Origin: Pseudomonas paraversuta
GTDB taxonomy: Bacteria; Pseudomonadota; Gammaproteobacteria; Pseudomonadales; Pseudomonadaceae
Assembly (NCBI RefSeq): GCF_904063065.1
Contig: NZ_CAJFCL010000006.1
Coordinates: 1-64,000 of the forward strand
DNA length: 64,000 nt
Reading direction: 5' to 3'
Shown here: piece by piece, positions 9,009-16,894 of the stretch
Layout of the letters: each line of letters starts with the position of its first letter
Position numbering within the stretch: position 1 is the stretch's first letter
Position numbers and translations under genes: made by a program
Notes under the pieces: generated by a model
Seen by the model: only the letters and a program-made list of their open reading frames with translations
What the model was told of the DNA's origin: nothing
Database searches by the model: none

Positions 9009-9638
9009 TCAGTCAGCCTTGCGCCGGGCATTCCAGGCCTGCACATAAGCTTTGGCGGTAACCGCCACGTCCTCGGCACTCATGCCGGGCTTGAACAGCC
9101 CCGAACCCAGCCCGAAACCGGACACCCCGGCATCAAGGAATACCTGCATGTTGTCCGGGGTAATCCCGCCGACCGGGATCAGCAAAGTTCCTGCAGGCAA
9201 CACCGCCAGCCAGGCCTTGACCACGGCCGGGCCCATTTGCTCGGCCGGGAACATTTTCAGTACATCGGCACCTTCGGCCAGTGCAGCAAAGGCTTCGGTC
9301 GGTGTCGCGACTCCCGGTGACAGGTACAGACCGGCCGCCTTGGCCGCACGCAACACTTGCGGGTCACTGTGGGGCATCACAATCACCTGCCCGCCCGCCG
9401 CCTTGACCAGCTCGACCTGGGCCGGGGTCAGCACCGTGCCGGCACCGACCAGGCAGTCGGCAGGCAGGGTACTGCGCAAAATGCGGATGCTTTCGTACGG
9501 CTCGGGGGAATTAAGTGGCACTTCGAGGGTACGAAAACCCGCGTCATACAGCACCTTGCCGATGGCCTGCGCCTCTTGTGGACGCAGCCCACGAAGAATG
9601 GCGATCAGTCCGTTTTTTGCCAGTGCTTGCTTGAGCAT
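9009..9638 (-). CDS. dgoA: 2-dehydro-3-deoxy-6-phosphogalactonate aldolase
   Basis: A 209-residue class I KDPG/KDPGal aldolase that splits KDPGal into pyruvate and glyceraldehyde 3-phosphate. It starts [20 protein letters not shown], includes the catalytic Glu strand [11 protein letters not shown] and has the Schiff-base lysine in [14 protein letters not shown]. The ATG at 9638 follows the dgoK stop by one base, which suggests translational coupling; a longer reading frame upstream overlaps dgoK and is rejected. Length is close to E. coli DgoA. Confidence 0.95.
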   Translation of the reverse strand: MLKQALAKNGLIAILRGLRPQEAQAIGKVLYDAGFRTLEVPLNSPEPYESIRILRSTLPADCLVGAGTVLTPAQVELVKAAGGQVIVMPHSDPQVLRAAKAAGLYLSPGVATPTEAFAALAEGADVLKMFPAEQMGPAVVKAWLAVLPAGTLLIPVGGITPDNMQVFLDAGVSGFGLGSGLFKPGMSAEDVAVTAKAYVQAWNARRKAD

Positions 9639-9639
9639 C

Positions 9640-10629
9640 TCAGCCCTCCAGTTGCGTGTGACGGAGTAACCCGGCGGCTTGGGCCAGGTGCCATAAACCT
9701 TGCTCGGTGGCCTGTTCAGCCAGGCGCACATCCGCGAACCCGCAGGCGGCCAGGGCCCGCTGGTAGCGTTCACAGAGTCGGGAATTGCCAATCAGGATGA
9801 TCGCGGGCATCGGCGCTGCGCCTCGGCGCTCACGTACTGCGCCGCCCAACGCTGACAGCTCGTGGCCAATCAACAGGCCGGACACATAGTCGGGTTGCTG
9901 GGTGGGGCTCAACTGCCCGGTCAGCCCCAGAGTACGGGCGCTGAACAGGGTCGACAGCGGCCCGAGCCGGCCGTCGGGTGACAAGGCCACCTGCACGCCG
10001 CGATCAAAGGCTGCTGGATCAAACTGCTCGGAGCGCTGTTGGGTGCGCCCCAGAATTGTGTGTTCACAGACGGCGGCGTAAAGCTCGCCGGTCATGAAGG
10101 TATCGAAGTGCACAAGATTGCCGTCCTGCACCTGCACCCATTTGGAGTGGCTGCCGGGCAAGCCGATCAAGCAGTCGTTGAGTTGCGGGAAACTTTGCAC
10201 TACCCCCAGCACCTGGGTTTCTTCGCCGCGCATCACATTGGGCAAGGCTGAACGCTGGATGACACCCGGCACGATATGCAGGTCGACACCGCGCACGCTG
10301 CGTACCCTCTGCAAGGCCGTGCCCAGGGCATTGAGGCTGGCCGGGGTTTCCCGGTAAGGCGCTTCGCGCCAGCCCTGGGCACTGCCGACCATGCCACAGG
10401 CAATCACCGGCACTCCCGGGTTGGCATCCAGCCAGTCGCCGCAGGCATCGTCGAACGCCAGCTCAAAGCCGTCAGCGCACCACTGGCCTGCGACCAGTCG
10501 GGCAGTGCCGGGCAACTGCATGATGCCGCAGGCCAGGGTGCGCACTTTCAGCACCTGGCCGGTGGATCCGAGTAAATACGCACGAAGGGAAGTTGTCCCC
10601 CAATCGAGGGCGATCAATTGCGCCTGCAT
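9640..10629 (-). CDS. dgoK: 2-dehydro-3-deoxygalactonokinase
   Basis: A 329-residue ATP-dependent sugar-acid kinase that phosphorylates 2-keto-3-deoxygalactonate at C6. The N-terminus LIALDWGTTSLRAYLL is the family's phosphate-binding segment, and CGMVGSAQGWREAPY and IGLPGSHSKWVQV are typical DgoK motifs. It is first in the dgo operon, starting at ATG 10629 behind AGGTGA, with a recognisable promoter at 10681-10710. The order kinase-aldolase-dehydratase-permease matches the galactonate operon of many gammaproteobacteria. Confidence 0.94.
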   Translation of the reverse strand: MQAQLIALDWGTTSLRAYLLGSTGQVLKVRTLACGIMQLPGTARLVAGQWCADGFELAFDDACGDWLDANPGVPVIACGMVGSAQGWREAPYRETPASLNALGTALQRVRSVRGVDLHIVPGVIQRSALPNVMRGEETQVLGVVQSFPQLNDCLIGLPGSHSKWVQVQDGNLVHFDTFMTGELYAAVCEHTILGRTQQRSEQFDPAAFDRGVQVALSPDGRLGPLSTLFSARTLGLTGQLSPTQQPDYVSGLLIGHELSALGGAVRERRGAAPMPAIILIGNSRLCERYQRALAACGFADVRLAEQATEQGLWHLAQAAGLLRHTQLEG

Positions 10630-10680
10630 CGCTTCACCTGTTTTGTTTTTAGCAGTGAATGCTGTGAATCAGTGCAGGCG

Positions 10681-10740
10681 ACTATAAACCTTGGGGCGGC
10701 CAAATCTCAATATATAAATTGCACTCCCATATATAGGGAT
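10681..10740 (-). promoter_or_regulatory. dgo operon promoter with upstream palindromic operator
   Basis: On the minus strand TTGAGA (10710-10705), an 18-bp spacer and TATAGT (10686-10681) precede dgoK by about 45 nt of leader. Upstream of the -35 lies an AT-rich stretch and the near-palindrome TCCCATATATAGGGA (10725-10739). The same arrangement, base for base in many places, stands in front of the SDR-araFGH operon (16768-16827). The operator position upstream of -35 is compatible with activation. Confidence 0.75.
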
Positions 10741-10761
10741 AACAATGTATCCGTAAAACCC

Positions 10762-10849
10762 TTGTGGGAGCCGGCTTGCCGGCGATGCAACAGTGCGCAG
10801 GTCTGGTTCACCGCGCACAGGCAATCGCCGGCAAGCCGGCTCCCACAGG
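10762..10849. repeat. REPIN (inverted REP pair) upstream of the dgo promoter
   Basis: GTGGGAGCCGGCTTGCCGGC (from 10764) and its inverted partner GCCGGCAAGCCGGCTCCCAC (ending 10847) flank about 40 bp of spacer. Each half is itself a small hairpin. It fills the gap between the DUF1285 gene and the dgo promoter. It is a non-coding mobile-type repeat. Confidence 0.8.
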
Positions 10850-10873
10850 TTGTTACAGGTGTGGCGCAGGGAT

Positions 10874-11440
10874 TCAGACCGGCTCGGGGCCTATAGGGAA
10901 GAACACGCCGCTGCTCCAGACCCCCAGCCAGCTCTGGCCGTCGATGGGCCGGGCAACCGCCAGCTCGATCAGTTGGTAGAACACATTGCGGTGGATCAGC
11001 GCTTCAAGGTTGCGCCGCACCAGCAGGTAGGGCGCGGGTTCCTGGGTGTCGGGGTCAATCACGATGCGCAGCGGATGTTCGCTGCCGGCGGTGATCTGTT
11101 CTTCAACATTGGTGGTAAAGCGCAGTACCTGCTGCTCGCCCTGCCCTTGAACCTCAAGCGTGACCGCCACAAACGGCGCGTCATCGACCTTGATTCCGAC
11201 CTTTTCCACCGGGGTGATCAGGAAATAATCATCGCCGTCGCGGCGAATGATGGTCGAGAACAGTTTGACCATGGGCTTGCGGCCAATCGGCGTGCCCATG
11301 TAGTACCAGGTGCCGTCACGGGCGATACGCATGTCGATATCACCGCAGAATGCCGTATCCCATAGATGAACCGGAGGCAGGCCTTTGTCGGCTTTGGGAA
11401 TTTGCGCCAACAGGTTACTGACGTCTACCGGCTCACTCAT
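10874..11440 (-). CDS. DUF1285 domain-containing protein
   Basis: A 188-residue cytoplasmic protein matching the DUF1285 family (starts MSEPVDVSNLLAQIPKADKG, with WDTAFCGDIDMRI and YYMGTPIGRKPMVKLFSTI). The family is widely conserved in Proteobacteria without a settled function. There is no signal peptide or membrane segment. It lies 15 bp behind the DUF4823 lipoprotein gene, so both are probably co-transcribed. The genes appear to be a core pair around which the sugar operons sit. Confidence 0.85.
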   Translation of the reverse strand: MSEPVDVSNLLAQIPKADKGLPPVHLWDTAFCGDIDMRIARDGTWYYMGTPIGRKPMVKLFSTIIRRDGDDYFLITPVEKVGIKVDDAPFVAVTLEVQGQGEQQVLRFTTNVEEQITAGSEHPLRIVIDPDTQEPAPYLLVRRNLEALIHRNVFYQLIELAVARPIDGQSWLGVWSSGVFFPIGPEPV

Positions 11441-11455
11441 GCTGCTCTCCTGGTC

Positions 11456-12061
11456 TTATTGGTCGCTCAAGCCTATCAAGCTGCGCGCGTACTTGGCGAG
11501 TGGCGGCCCGATCAGGTCCGCCGGCTTTTGCTCATGGAACGTCAGCAAGCCGCCACGGCTGCGAATGGTCGCGGTATCGATCAGGTACTGGGTGCTGGTC
11601 TCGATCAACATCACCTGGATCACGCCGCCATCAACCCCCAGGCGGCTGATTTCTTCCTGATCCAGCCATTCGTCACTGTTGCCGATACGGTCGTCGGCCC
11701 GTGCAAAGCGAGTGTAGAGCAAGTAATGCGCTCCATAGCCACGGGCTTCAGTCATGGCCTGGTCAAGCCCCAGCGGCGCTTTGGCGCGGCGCACCATTGG
11801 GAAGTATTCGATAAAGCCGTTATAGGCTTCTTCAGCCACCACATTGGGCCGTACATAAGGATCGCCTACGGGGGCGAATGGCCCCTGGGCAATGTAGATA
11901 TAGGAGTCCGGCTGGATGCGCAGTGAATTGCTGCGCCGGGTATTGCTGTGATCGAGCAGACCGGCGTCGCTCATTTGATAACGTGCGCCCTCCCCCAGAT
12001 CGCTGACCGTCATACAGCCACCCAGCGCCAGCGCCGACAGCACCACAAACAGACTACGCAT
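11456..12061 (-). CDS. DUF4823 family lipoprotein
   Basis: A 201-residue predicted lipoprotein. The N-terminus MRSLFVVLSALALGGC is a type II signal peptide with Cys16 in the lipobox. The body has the DUF4823-type core (ARGYGAHYLLYTRFARADDR, VIQVMLIETSTQYLID). I chose the ATG at 12061, preceded by GGGAGATCAGG, over an upstream start at 12142 that would bury the signal peptide. It is followed at 15 bp by the DUF1285 gene. Function is unknown; an envelope location is likely. Confidence 0.82.
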   Translation of the reverse strand: MRSLFVVLSALALGGCMTVSDLGEGARYQMSDAGLLDHSNTRRSNSLRIQPDSYIYIAQGPFAPVGDPYVRPNVVAEEAYNGFIEYFPMVRRAKAPLGLDQAMTEARGYGAHYLLYTRFARADDRIGNSDEWLDQEEISRLGVDGGVIQVMLIETSTQYLIDTATIRSRGGLLTFHEQKPADLIGPPLAKYARSLIGLSDQ

Positions 12062-12174
12062 CCTGATCTCCCGATGGCCGGTGACAGAAAACCGGCGAAT
12101 AGTCGCGTAATGCAGTTTGCGCGCCAGTTTGCTGCATGCCATGGCGCAAAACCTGTGGCAGCCGGTATTCAGAG

Positions 12175-13143
12175 TCAGCGCTGCTTCAAGCGGTCGATCA
12201 CCACCGCCAGCAACAGGATCGAACCGCGAATCACGTACTGGTAGAACGTGTCGATGTTCTTCAGGTTCATCGCATTCTCGATAATCGCCAGAATCAGCAC
12301 CCCGGCGATCACATGCCGGATCATCCCCACCCCGCCGCTCAACGACACCCCGCCCAGTACACAGGCCGAGATCACGGTCAGCTCGAAGCCCTGCCCGATC
12401 ATGGGCTGGCCCGAGGTCATGCGCGAAGCCAGGATCACCCCGGCCAGCGCGCCAATCAGCCCGTGTACGGCGAAGATGATGATTTTGGTGCGGTCGACAT
12501 TGACCCCGGCCAGCATCGCCGCTTCCTGATTGCCGCCTATGGCCATGGTGTTGCGGCCATAGGTGGTGTAGTTGAGCAGCCAGCCAAAGAACAGGAAGCA
12601 GACGATGGTGATCAGGATCGGCACCGGCACGCCGAACACCTGGCCGTTACCAAAGACGTAAAACGCTTCCTGGGACACCCCCACCGCCTTGCCATTGGCA
12701 AAGATATACGCCAGTCCGCGCACGATCTGCATGGTGGCCAGGGTGGTGATCAGCGCGTTGACCCGCAACTTGGCGATAACGATGCCGTTGATCAGACCGA
12801 CAATCAGGCCCATGCCCAGCGCCGCGCAGACACCCAGGAACACACTGTCGGTGTCACGCATGACCACCGCGGCAACGACTCCGGAGCAGGCAATCACCGA
12901 TCCCACGGACAGATCGAAATGCCCCGACGCCAGGCAATAGAGCATGGTGCAGGCAGCAATCCCGGTGGTGGAGATGGCCAGGCCCAGGCCGCGCATGTTG
13001 AGCGGCGACAGGAAGTTGTCGATCAGCAAGGTGCAGAGGAGGAAAATCGCAAACGCTGCCAGCAACATGACCCAATCGTCGAGGAAGCGGCGCATGTCGA
13101 GTTTTTTACGGGGTGTCGCCAGTGTCGAATCTTGGGTTGTCAT
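12175..13143 (-). CDS. araH: Sugar ABC transporter permease, AraH type
   Basis: A 322-residue inner-membrane permease of the ribose/arabinose/galactose (CUT2) class, with about eight to ten hydrophobic segments and motifs YCLASGHFDLSVGS and GGVSLSGGVGMIRHVIAGV. It follows the ATPase gene by 25 bp and ends the transporter operon. The high similarity of the partner binding protein to E. coli AraF suggests that this is an AraFGH system taking up L-arabinose and D-galactose. Confidence 0.9.
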   Translation of the reverse strand: MTTQDSTLATPRKKLDMRRFLDDWVMLLAAFAIFLLCTLLIDNFLSPLNMRGLGLAISTTGIAACTMLYCLASGHFDLSVGSVIACSGVVAAVVMRDTDSVFLGVCAALGMGLIVGLINGIVIAKLRVNALITTLATMQIVRGLAYIFANGKAVGVSQEAFYVFGNGQVFGVPVPILITIVCFLFFGWLLNYTTYGRNTMAIGGNQEAAMLAGVNVDRTKIIIFAVHGLIGALAGVILASRMTSGQPMIGQGFELTVISACVLGGVSLSGGVGMIRHVIAGVLILAIIENAMNLKNIDTFYQYVIRGSILLLAVVIDRLKQR

Positions 13144-13168
13144 ACAAACCTCTCAGTGGGTCACGCCG

Positions 13169-14701
13169 TTAGCCGCGCTGGCGGGGCAAGGCCATTTGCA
13201 ACAGGTTCGATTCATTGGCCTGGGCTCTTGGCAGCTCACCGCTGACCACGCCTTCGCACAAAACCAGAATGCGGTCGCTGATCCCCAGCACTTCCATCAG
13301 GTCGCTGGACACCACTATCACCGCAATTCCGCTGGCGGCCAGACGATGGATGATCTGGTAGATCTCGGCCTTGGCGCCGATATCGATGCCCCGGGTCGGC
13401 TCGTCAAGCAGCAGCACTTTCATCGGCATCGACAGCCAGCGCCCGAGAATGGCTTTTTGCTGATTGCCGCCGGACAGGAACATGATTTTCTGCGACGCCG
13501 TCGGAGTCTTCACATTCAGGGCATGGATCTGCCGGTCGGCGTTGTCGCGCTCCCATACCCCGCGCAACAGGCAACCCAGGGTGGAATGGGCGCCGCGGGC
13601 ACTGATGTTGATGTTCTCCGCGACGCTGGCCAAAGGAATGATGCCTTCCTTTTTCCGATCCTCCGGGCACAGCAGCACCCCGGCAGCAATCGCATCCCGG
13701 GGCGAGCGCAGCTTGAGCGCAACGCCTTGCAGTTCTACCTGACCGCCACTGTGACGGGCCAGCCCGCCGAGCAGGCGCAACAGCTCGGTACGCCCGGCGC
13801 CCACCAGCCCGAACAGGCCGAGAATCTCGCCCTTGCGCACTGCAAAACTCACCGGCTCGCGCAACCCCGGCCCGAGCAGGCGGTCGACCTTGAGCACCAC
13901 TTCGCCACACTCACGGGGGCGGTAGTCATAGATGTCCTGAATGTCACGGCCGACCATGCAGGTCACCAGCTGGTCGTGGCTCAGCTCGCTCATCTGCTCG
14001 AAGGTGCGAACATAGCGGCCATCCTTGAACACCGTGACCGCGTTGCAGATGCGGAATACTTCTTCCATGCGGTGGGACACGTAGAGCACCACTTTGCCCT
14101 CATCCCGCAGGCGCCCGATGATGGTCATCAGGCGGTCGATTTCCCGCGCCGAGAGGCTGCTGGTGGGCTCATCGAAGGCAATGACATGAGCCCCGCGGGA
14201 CAGCGCCTTGGCGATTTCCACCAGTTGCCGCTGGCCCAGGGACAAGCGGGCAACCTTCTCTTGCGGATCGATTTCATCGGCCAGCCCCTTGAGCAACTGC
14301 AGGGCCTGGTGCCGCAATTCGCCGCGCTTGATCAGACCAAAGCGCGCCGGCAGATGGCCGAGAAACAGGTTCTCGGCCACGCTCATTTCCGGTACCAGAT
14401 GCAGCTCCTGATGGATCACGGCGACCCGGTTGGCGATGCTTTCAGCGGTGGATCTGAAGACCAGCGACTGCTCGCCGATCTGCAGGTTGCCGCTGCTTGG
14501 CGCGTAGGCACCGCCAAGGATTTTCAGCAGGGTGGATTTACCGGCACCGTTCTCGCCCATCAGTGCATGCACCTGGCCGGGATGGGCGACAAAGCTGATA
14601 TTGGCCAGCACCTGGACCCCGGGGAAATGCTTGCCGATGCCGTTGAAGCGCAGGCTGTCGGTATTGCTTGTCAGTGCTTGAGTGGCTAATGGCTGCGGCA
14701 T
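13169..14701 (-). CDS. araG: Sugar ABC transporter ATP-binding protein, AraG type
   Basis: A 510-residue protein with two ABC domains, as in AraG/MglA/RbsA. The first domain has Walker A GENGAGKST (about residues 50-58), signature LSLGQRQ and Walker B VIAFDEPT. The second has the degenerate Walker A GLVGAGRTE and signature LSGGNQQK with Walker B LLLDEPTRG. It energises sugar import through AraH. It lies 12 bp behind araF and 25 bp before araH. A clear operon member. Confidence 0.93.
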   Translation of the reverse strand: MPQPLATQALTSNTDSLRFNGIGKHFPGVQVLANISFVAHPGQVHALMGENGAGKSTLLKILGGAYAPSSGNLQIGEQSLVFRSTAESIANRVAVIHQELHLVPEMSVAENLFLGHLPARFGLIKRGELRHQALQLLKGLADEIDPQEKVARLSLGQRQLVEIAKALSRGAHVIAFDEPTSSLSAREIDRLMTIIGRLRDEGKVVLYVSHRMEEVFRICNAVTVFKDGRYVRTFEQMSELSHDQLVTCMVGRDIQDIYDYRPRECGEVVLKVDRLLGPGLREPVSFAVRKGEILGLFGLVGAGRTELLRLLGGLARHSGGQVELQGVALKLRSPRDAIAAGVLLCPEDRKKEGIIPLASVAENINISARGAHSTLGCLLRGVWERDNADRQIHALNVKTPTASQKIMFLSGGNQQKAILGRWLSMPMKVLLLDEPTRGIDIGAKAEIYQIIHRLAASGIAVIVVSSDLMEVLGISDRILVLCEGVVSGELPRAQANESNLLQMALPRQRG

Positions 14702-14713
14702 AGTGACCTCGAC

Positions 14714-15718
14714 TCAATTCCACAAACCGATCTTGGTCAGCTCTTCCTGGAAGTTGTCCCGGGTGATCAGCGTTACTTCGTCCATGGCGGTGTACAGAGG
14801 CGGCTCTTTGCCTTCGGTGATCCACTCAAACATCATGGTTGCGGTCTTGTAGCCTTCGATATGCGGGCTCGGCAGCATGGAGCCGTAGAAACCGCTGTTG
14901 GCCTTTTTCAGTTCGCCAATGGCGTCGGTACCGTTGATGCCGATCCCGATGACGTTGGCGGCGGCGAAACCGGCGCTTTCCGTGGCCCGTACCCCGCCGA
15001 GCACGGTGCTGTCGTTCATGCCGCCAATAATCAGGTTTTTCGCGCCGCCGGGCAGTTTGACCAGTGCCGAGTTGGTGGCATCCATGCTGCCGGGGACATC
15101 GAGGGTTTTAAGCGCCGAGTACAGGATATGATCATCGGCAAGGCCCGCGTCCTTGAGGGATTTGACCGAGCCGTCGGTGCGTTTCTTACCGGTGTCCAGT
15201 TCATTGAAGGTGTTGATTACGGCGTAGGTGTCGTTCCAGTCCCAGTTGCGTTTTTTTGCTTCGGCGACCATCGCATTGCCCTGTTTCTGGCCGACTTCGA
15301 AGGCTGCCATTCCCAGGTACGGCACCTCTTCCATAAACTTGCCGTTGGCATCGACAAAGCGGTCATCGACAGCGATGACTTTCAAACCGTTGGCCTTGGC
15401 CTTGGCCATGATCGCCGGGCCCAGACCGACATCCGGCGGGCAGATGACAAAGCCCTGGGCGCCGTTGGCTGCCAGGCTGTCGATGGCCGACAGGGTCTTC
15501 TCACCATCCGGCACAGCAATTTTGATCAGCTCGAAGCCTTTGTCCTTGGCGGCCTTTTCTGCGAACACCCATTCGGTCTGGAACCAGGGTTCTTCCGCCT
15601 GTTTGACCAGAAAACCGATCTTTACCGGATCGCCAGCCAGCAAGGCACTGCTCAGACTCAATGCGCTGGCCGCCAGGGCCGCGCAGCACAGGGTACGAAT
15701 GAAGGGACGACGGTACAT
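14714..15718 (-). CDS. araF: L-arabinose/D-galactose periplasmic binding protein, AraF type
   Basis: A 334-residue periplasmic binding protein with a signal peptide (MYRRPFIRTLCCAALAASAL, cleavage near the LLAGD boundary). It closely follows the E. coli AraF pattern: KIGFLVKQAEEPWFQTEW, VPDGEKTLSAIDSLAA, GMNDSTVLGGVRATE and GFYGSMLPSPHIEGYK. AraF proteins bind L-arabinose, D-galactose and D-fucose. Together with the SDR and the dgo genes this favours D-galactose as at least one physiological ligand. The gene begins 60 bp behind the SDR gene. Confidence 0.92.
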   Translation of the reverse strand: MYRRPFIRTLCCAALAASALSLSSALLAGDPVKIGFLVKQAEEPWFQTEWVFAEKAAKDKGFELIKIAVPDGEKTLSAIDSLAANGAQGFVICPPDVGLGPAIMAKAKANGLKVIAVDDRFVDANGKFMEEVPYLGMAAFEVGQKQGNAMVAEAKKRNWDWNDTYAVINTFNELDTGKKRTDGSVKSLKDAGLADDHILYSALKTLDVPGSMDATNSALVKLPGGAKNLIIGGMNDSTVLGGVRATESAGFAAANVIGIGINGTDAIGELKKANSGFYGSMLPSPHIEGYKTATMMFEWITEGKEPPLYTAMDEVTLITRDNFQEELTKIGLWN

Positions 15719-15778
15719 GGCAAACTCCTTGTTGTTATTTTTGAGGTGTTTGAAAGCCTGACAGGTCCGGATGCGGGA

Positions 15779-16597
15779 TCAGTCGTGGTAAAGCACCGAG
15801 CGCCCGCCATCGATGGTGATGCAGGAGGCGTTGATGAACGGCGCCTCATCGCTGGCCAGGAATACAGCCGTCATTGCCACTTCCAGCGGCTGGCCGATAC
15901 GCCGCGGCGGATGCAGATCAAGGGCGCGCTGGCGCTCGGCATGGGGGTCGGCGAAACCGTTCCAGTAATCGACGTTCAACTGGGTCTCGATGTAACCGGG
16001 GGCGATGGCATTGACGCGGATGCCTTTGGCGGCGTACTCGATGCCCAGCGCACGGGTGAGCCCCAGCAGGCCATGCTTGGCCACGGGGTACGGAAAGCAG
16101 CCCGGAATAATGTGGCTCGAATGGGTGGAGGCAATGTTGATGATGCTGCCGATGCCCTGCGCAATCATTTGCGGCAATACCGCCTTGCAGCCATACCAGG
16201 CGCCGTCCAGATCGATGGCGAAACAGCGACGCCAGTCTTCCTCGGTCATTTCCAACGGATCGCGGAACACGTTGACCCCGGCGCAATTGACCAACACATC
16301 GACCCGGCCATGCAGTTCCATGGCCAGCGCGACCATGGCATACAGGTCGGCCTGGCAGGACACATCGGCCTTGATGGCCTGCACGTCGCCCCCTTGCTCA
16401 CGCCAACGGGCTGCGACTTTCTCGACCTTCTCGGCCTGGATATCGCTGATGACCATTTTCGCCTGTTGCGAGACGAAGCTGGCAACGATGGCCTCGCCGA
16501 TACCCTGAGCGGCGCCGGTCAGTAGCACCACCTTGTTTTTAAGGCGCTCGCCACGGGGCGGCTCGACTGCCGGCGGCAGTGAAAGGGCTTCAGCCAT
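15779..16597 (-). CDS. SDR oxidoreductase, candidate aldose (D-galactose/L-arabinose) 1-dehydrogenase
   Basis: A 272-residue classical short-chain dehydrogenase. It shows the cofactor motif TGAAQGIG (27-34), NCAG (104-107) and the catalytic residues Ser157, Tyr170 and Lys174 (YPVAK). An aspartate after the second strand (SDIQAEKV) suggests NAD preference. It heads the araFGH operon and shares its promoter design with the dgo operon, so oxidation of an imported aldose to its lactone is the most economical role; this is inference. The ATG at 16597 has GGAG nine bases upstream and overlaps the end of a 42-codon leader ORF. Confidence 0.82.
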   Translation of the reverse strand: MAEALSLPPAVEPPRGERLKNKVVLLTGAAQGIGEAIVASFVSQQAKMVISDIQAEKVEKVAARWREQGGDVQAIKADVSCQADLYAMVALAMELHGRVDVLVNCAGVNVFRDPLEMTEEDWRRCFAIDLDGAWYGCKAVLPQMIAQGIGSIINIASTHSSHIIPGCFPYPVAKHGLLGLTRALGIEYAAKGIRVNAIAPGYIETQLNVDYWNGFADPHAERQRALDLHPPRRIGQPLEVAMTAVFLASDEAPFINASCITIDGGRSVLYHD

Positions 16598-16718
16598 GGA
16601 TCAGGACTCCAAAATGAAAGCACGACGAAAACCGGACATCTGTCGATGGCCGGCCGAGAAATCTGTGGAATGGGGGAGTCGCACGGGCGCGCAGGGGAAT
16701 CCTGGGATATCTGGGCAT
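16590..16718 (-). other. Possible 42-codon leader ORF coupled to the SDR gene
   Basis: An ORF starts at ATG 16718 behind AGGTGA and ends with a TGA (16592-16590) that overlaps the SDR start by eight bases. Its start context, CAGGTGAAGTGATG, copies that of dgoK (CAGGTGAAGCGATG), so it may be a relic of the duplicated dgoK start. The encoded peptide is rich in Pro, Arg and Phe and resembles no family I know. Whether it is translated is unknown. Confidence 0.35.
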
Positions 16719-16767
16719 CACTTCACCTGTTTTATTTTTTTAGTGTGAGTGCGTGGAGCTGCTGCCG

Positions 16768-16827
16768 ACTATAAACCCGGAAACGGAAAAGTCTCAATAT
16801 ATAATTTTGCATCCCATATACAGGGAT
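16768..16827 (-). promoter_or_regulatory. SDR-araFGH operon promoter with upstream palindromic operator
   Basis: On the minus strand TTGAGA (16797-16792), an 18-bp spacer and TATAGT (16773-16768), with the palindromic element ATCCCATATACAGGGAT at 16811-16827. This duplicates the dgo promoter, including the AATATATAA block between operator and -35 and the GACTATAAACC block at the -10. The leader to the SDR start is about 160 nt. The stretch between here and moaA (16828-16894) shows only a degenerate REP-like GGCTCGCTCCTGC. Confidence 0.75.
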
Positions 16828-16894
16828 CAGATGTAAAAGCTGGCTCACGGGCCGGTCAAGGGCTCGCTCCTGCGGGCATTGATACGCAGGGGGC

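Noticed and set aside
12136..13245. 369-residue plus-strand frame
   Set aside because: Antisense to araH; His/Gln/Asp-rich product typical of reversed membrane-protein codons.
13169..16597. Assigning the transporter operon to ribose or xylose
   Set aside because: The binding protein follows AraF almost segment by segment, and no ribokinase or xylose isomerase genes are present.
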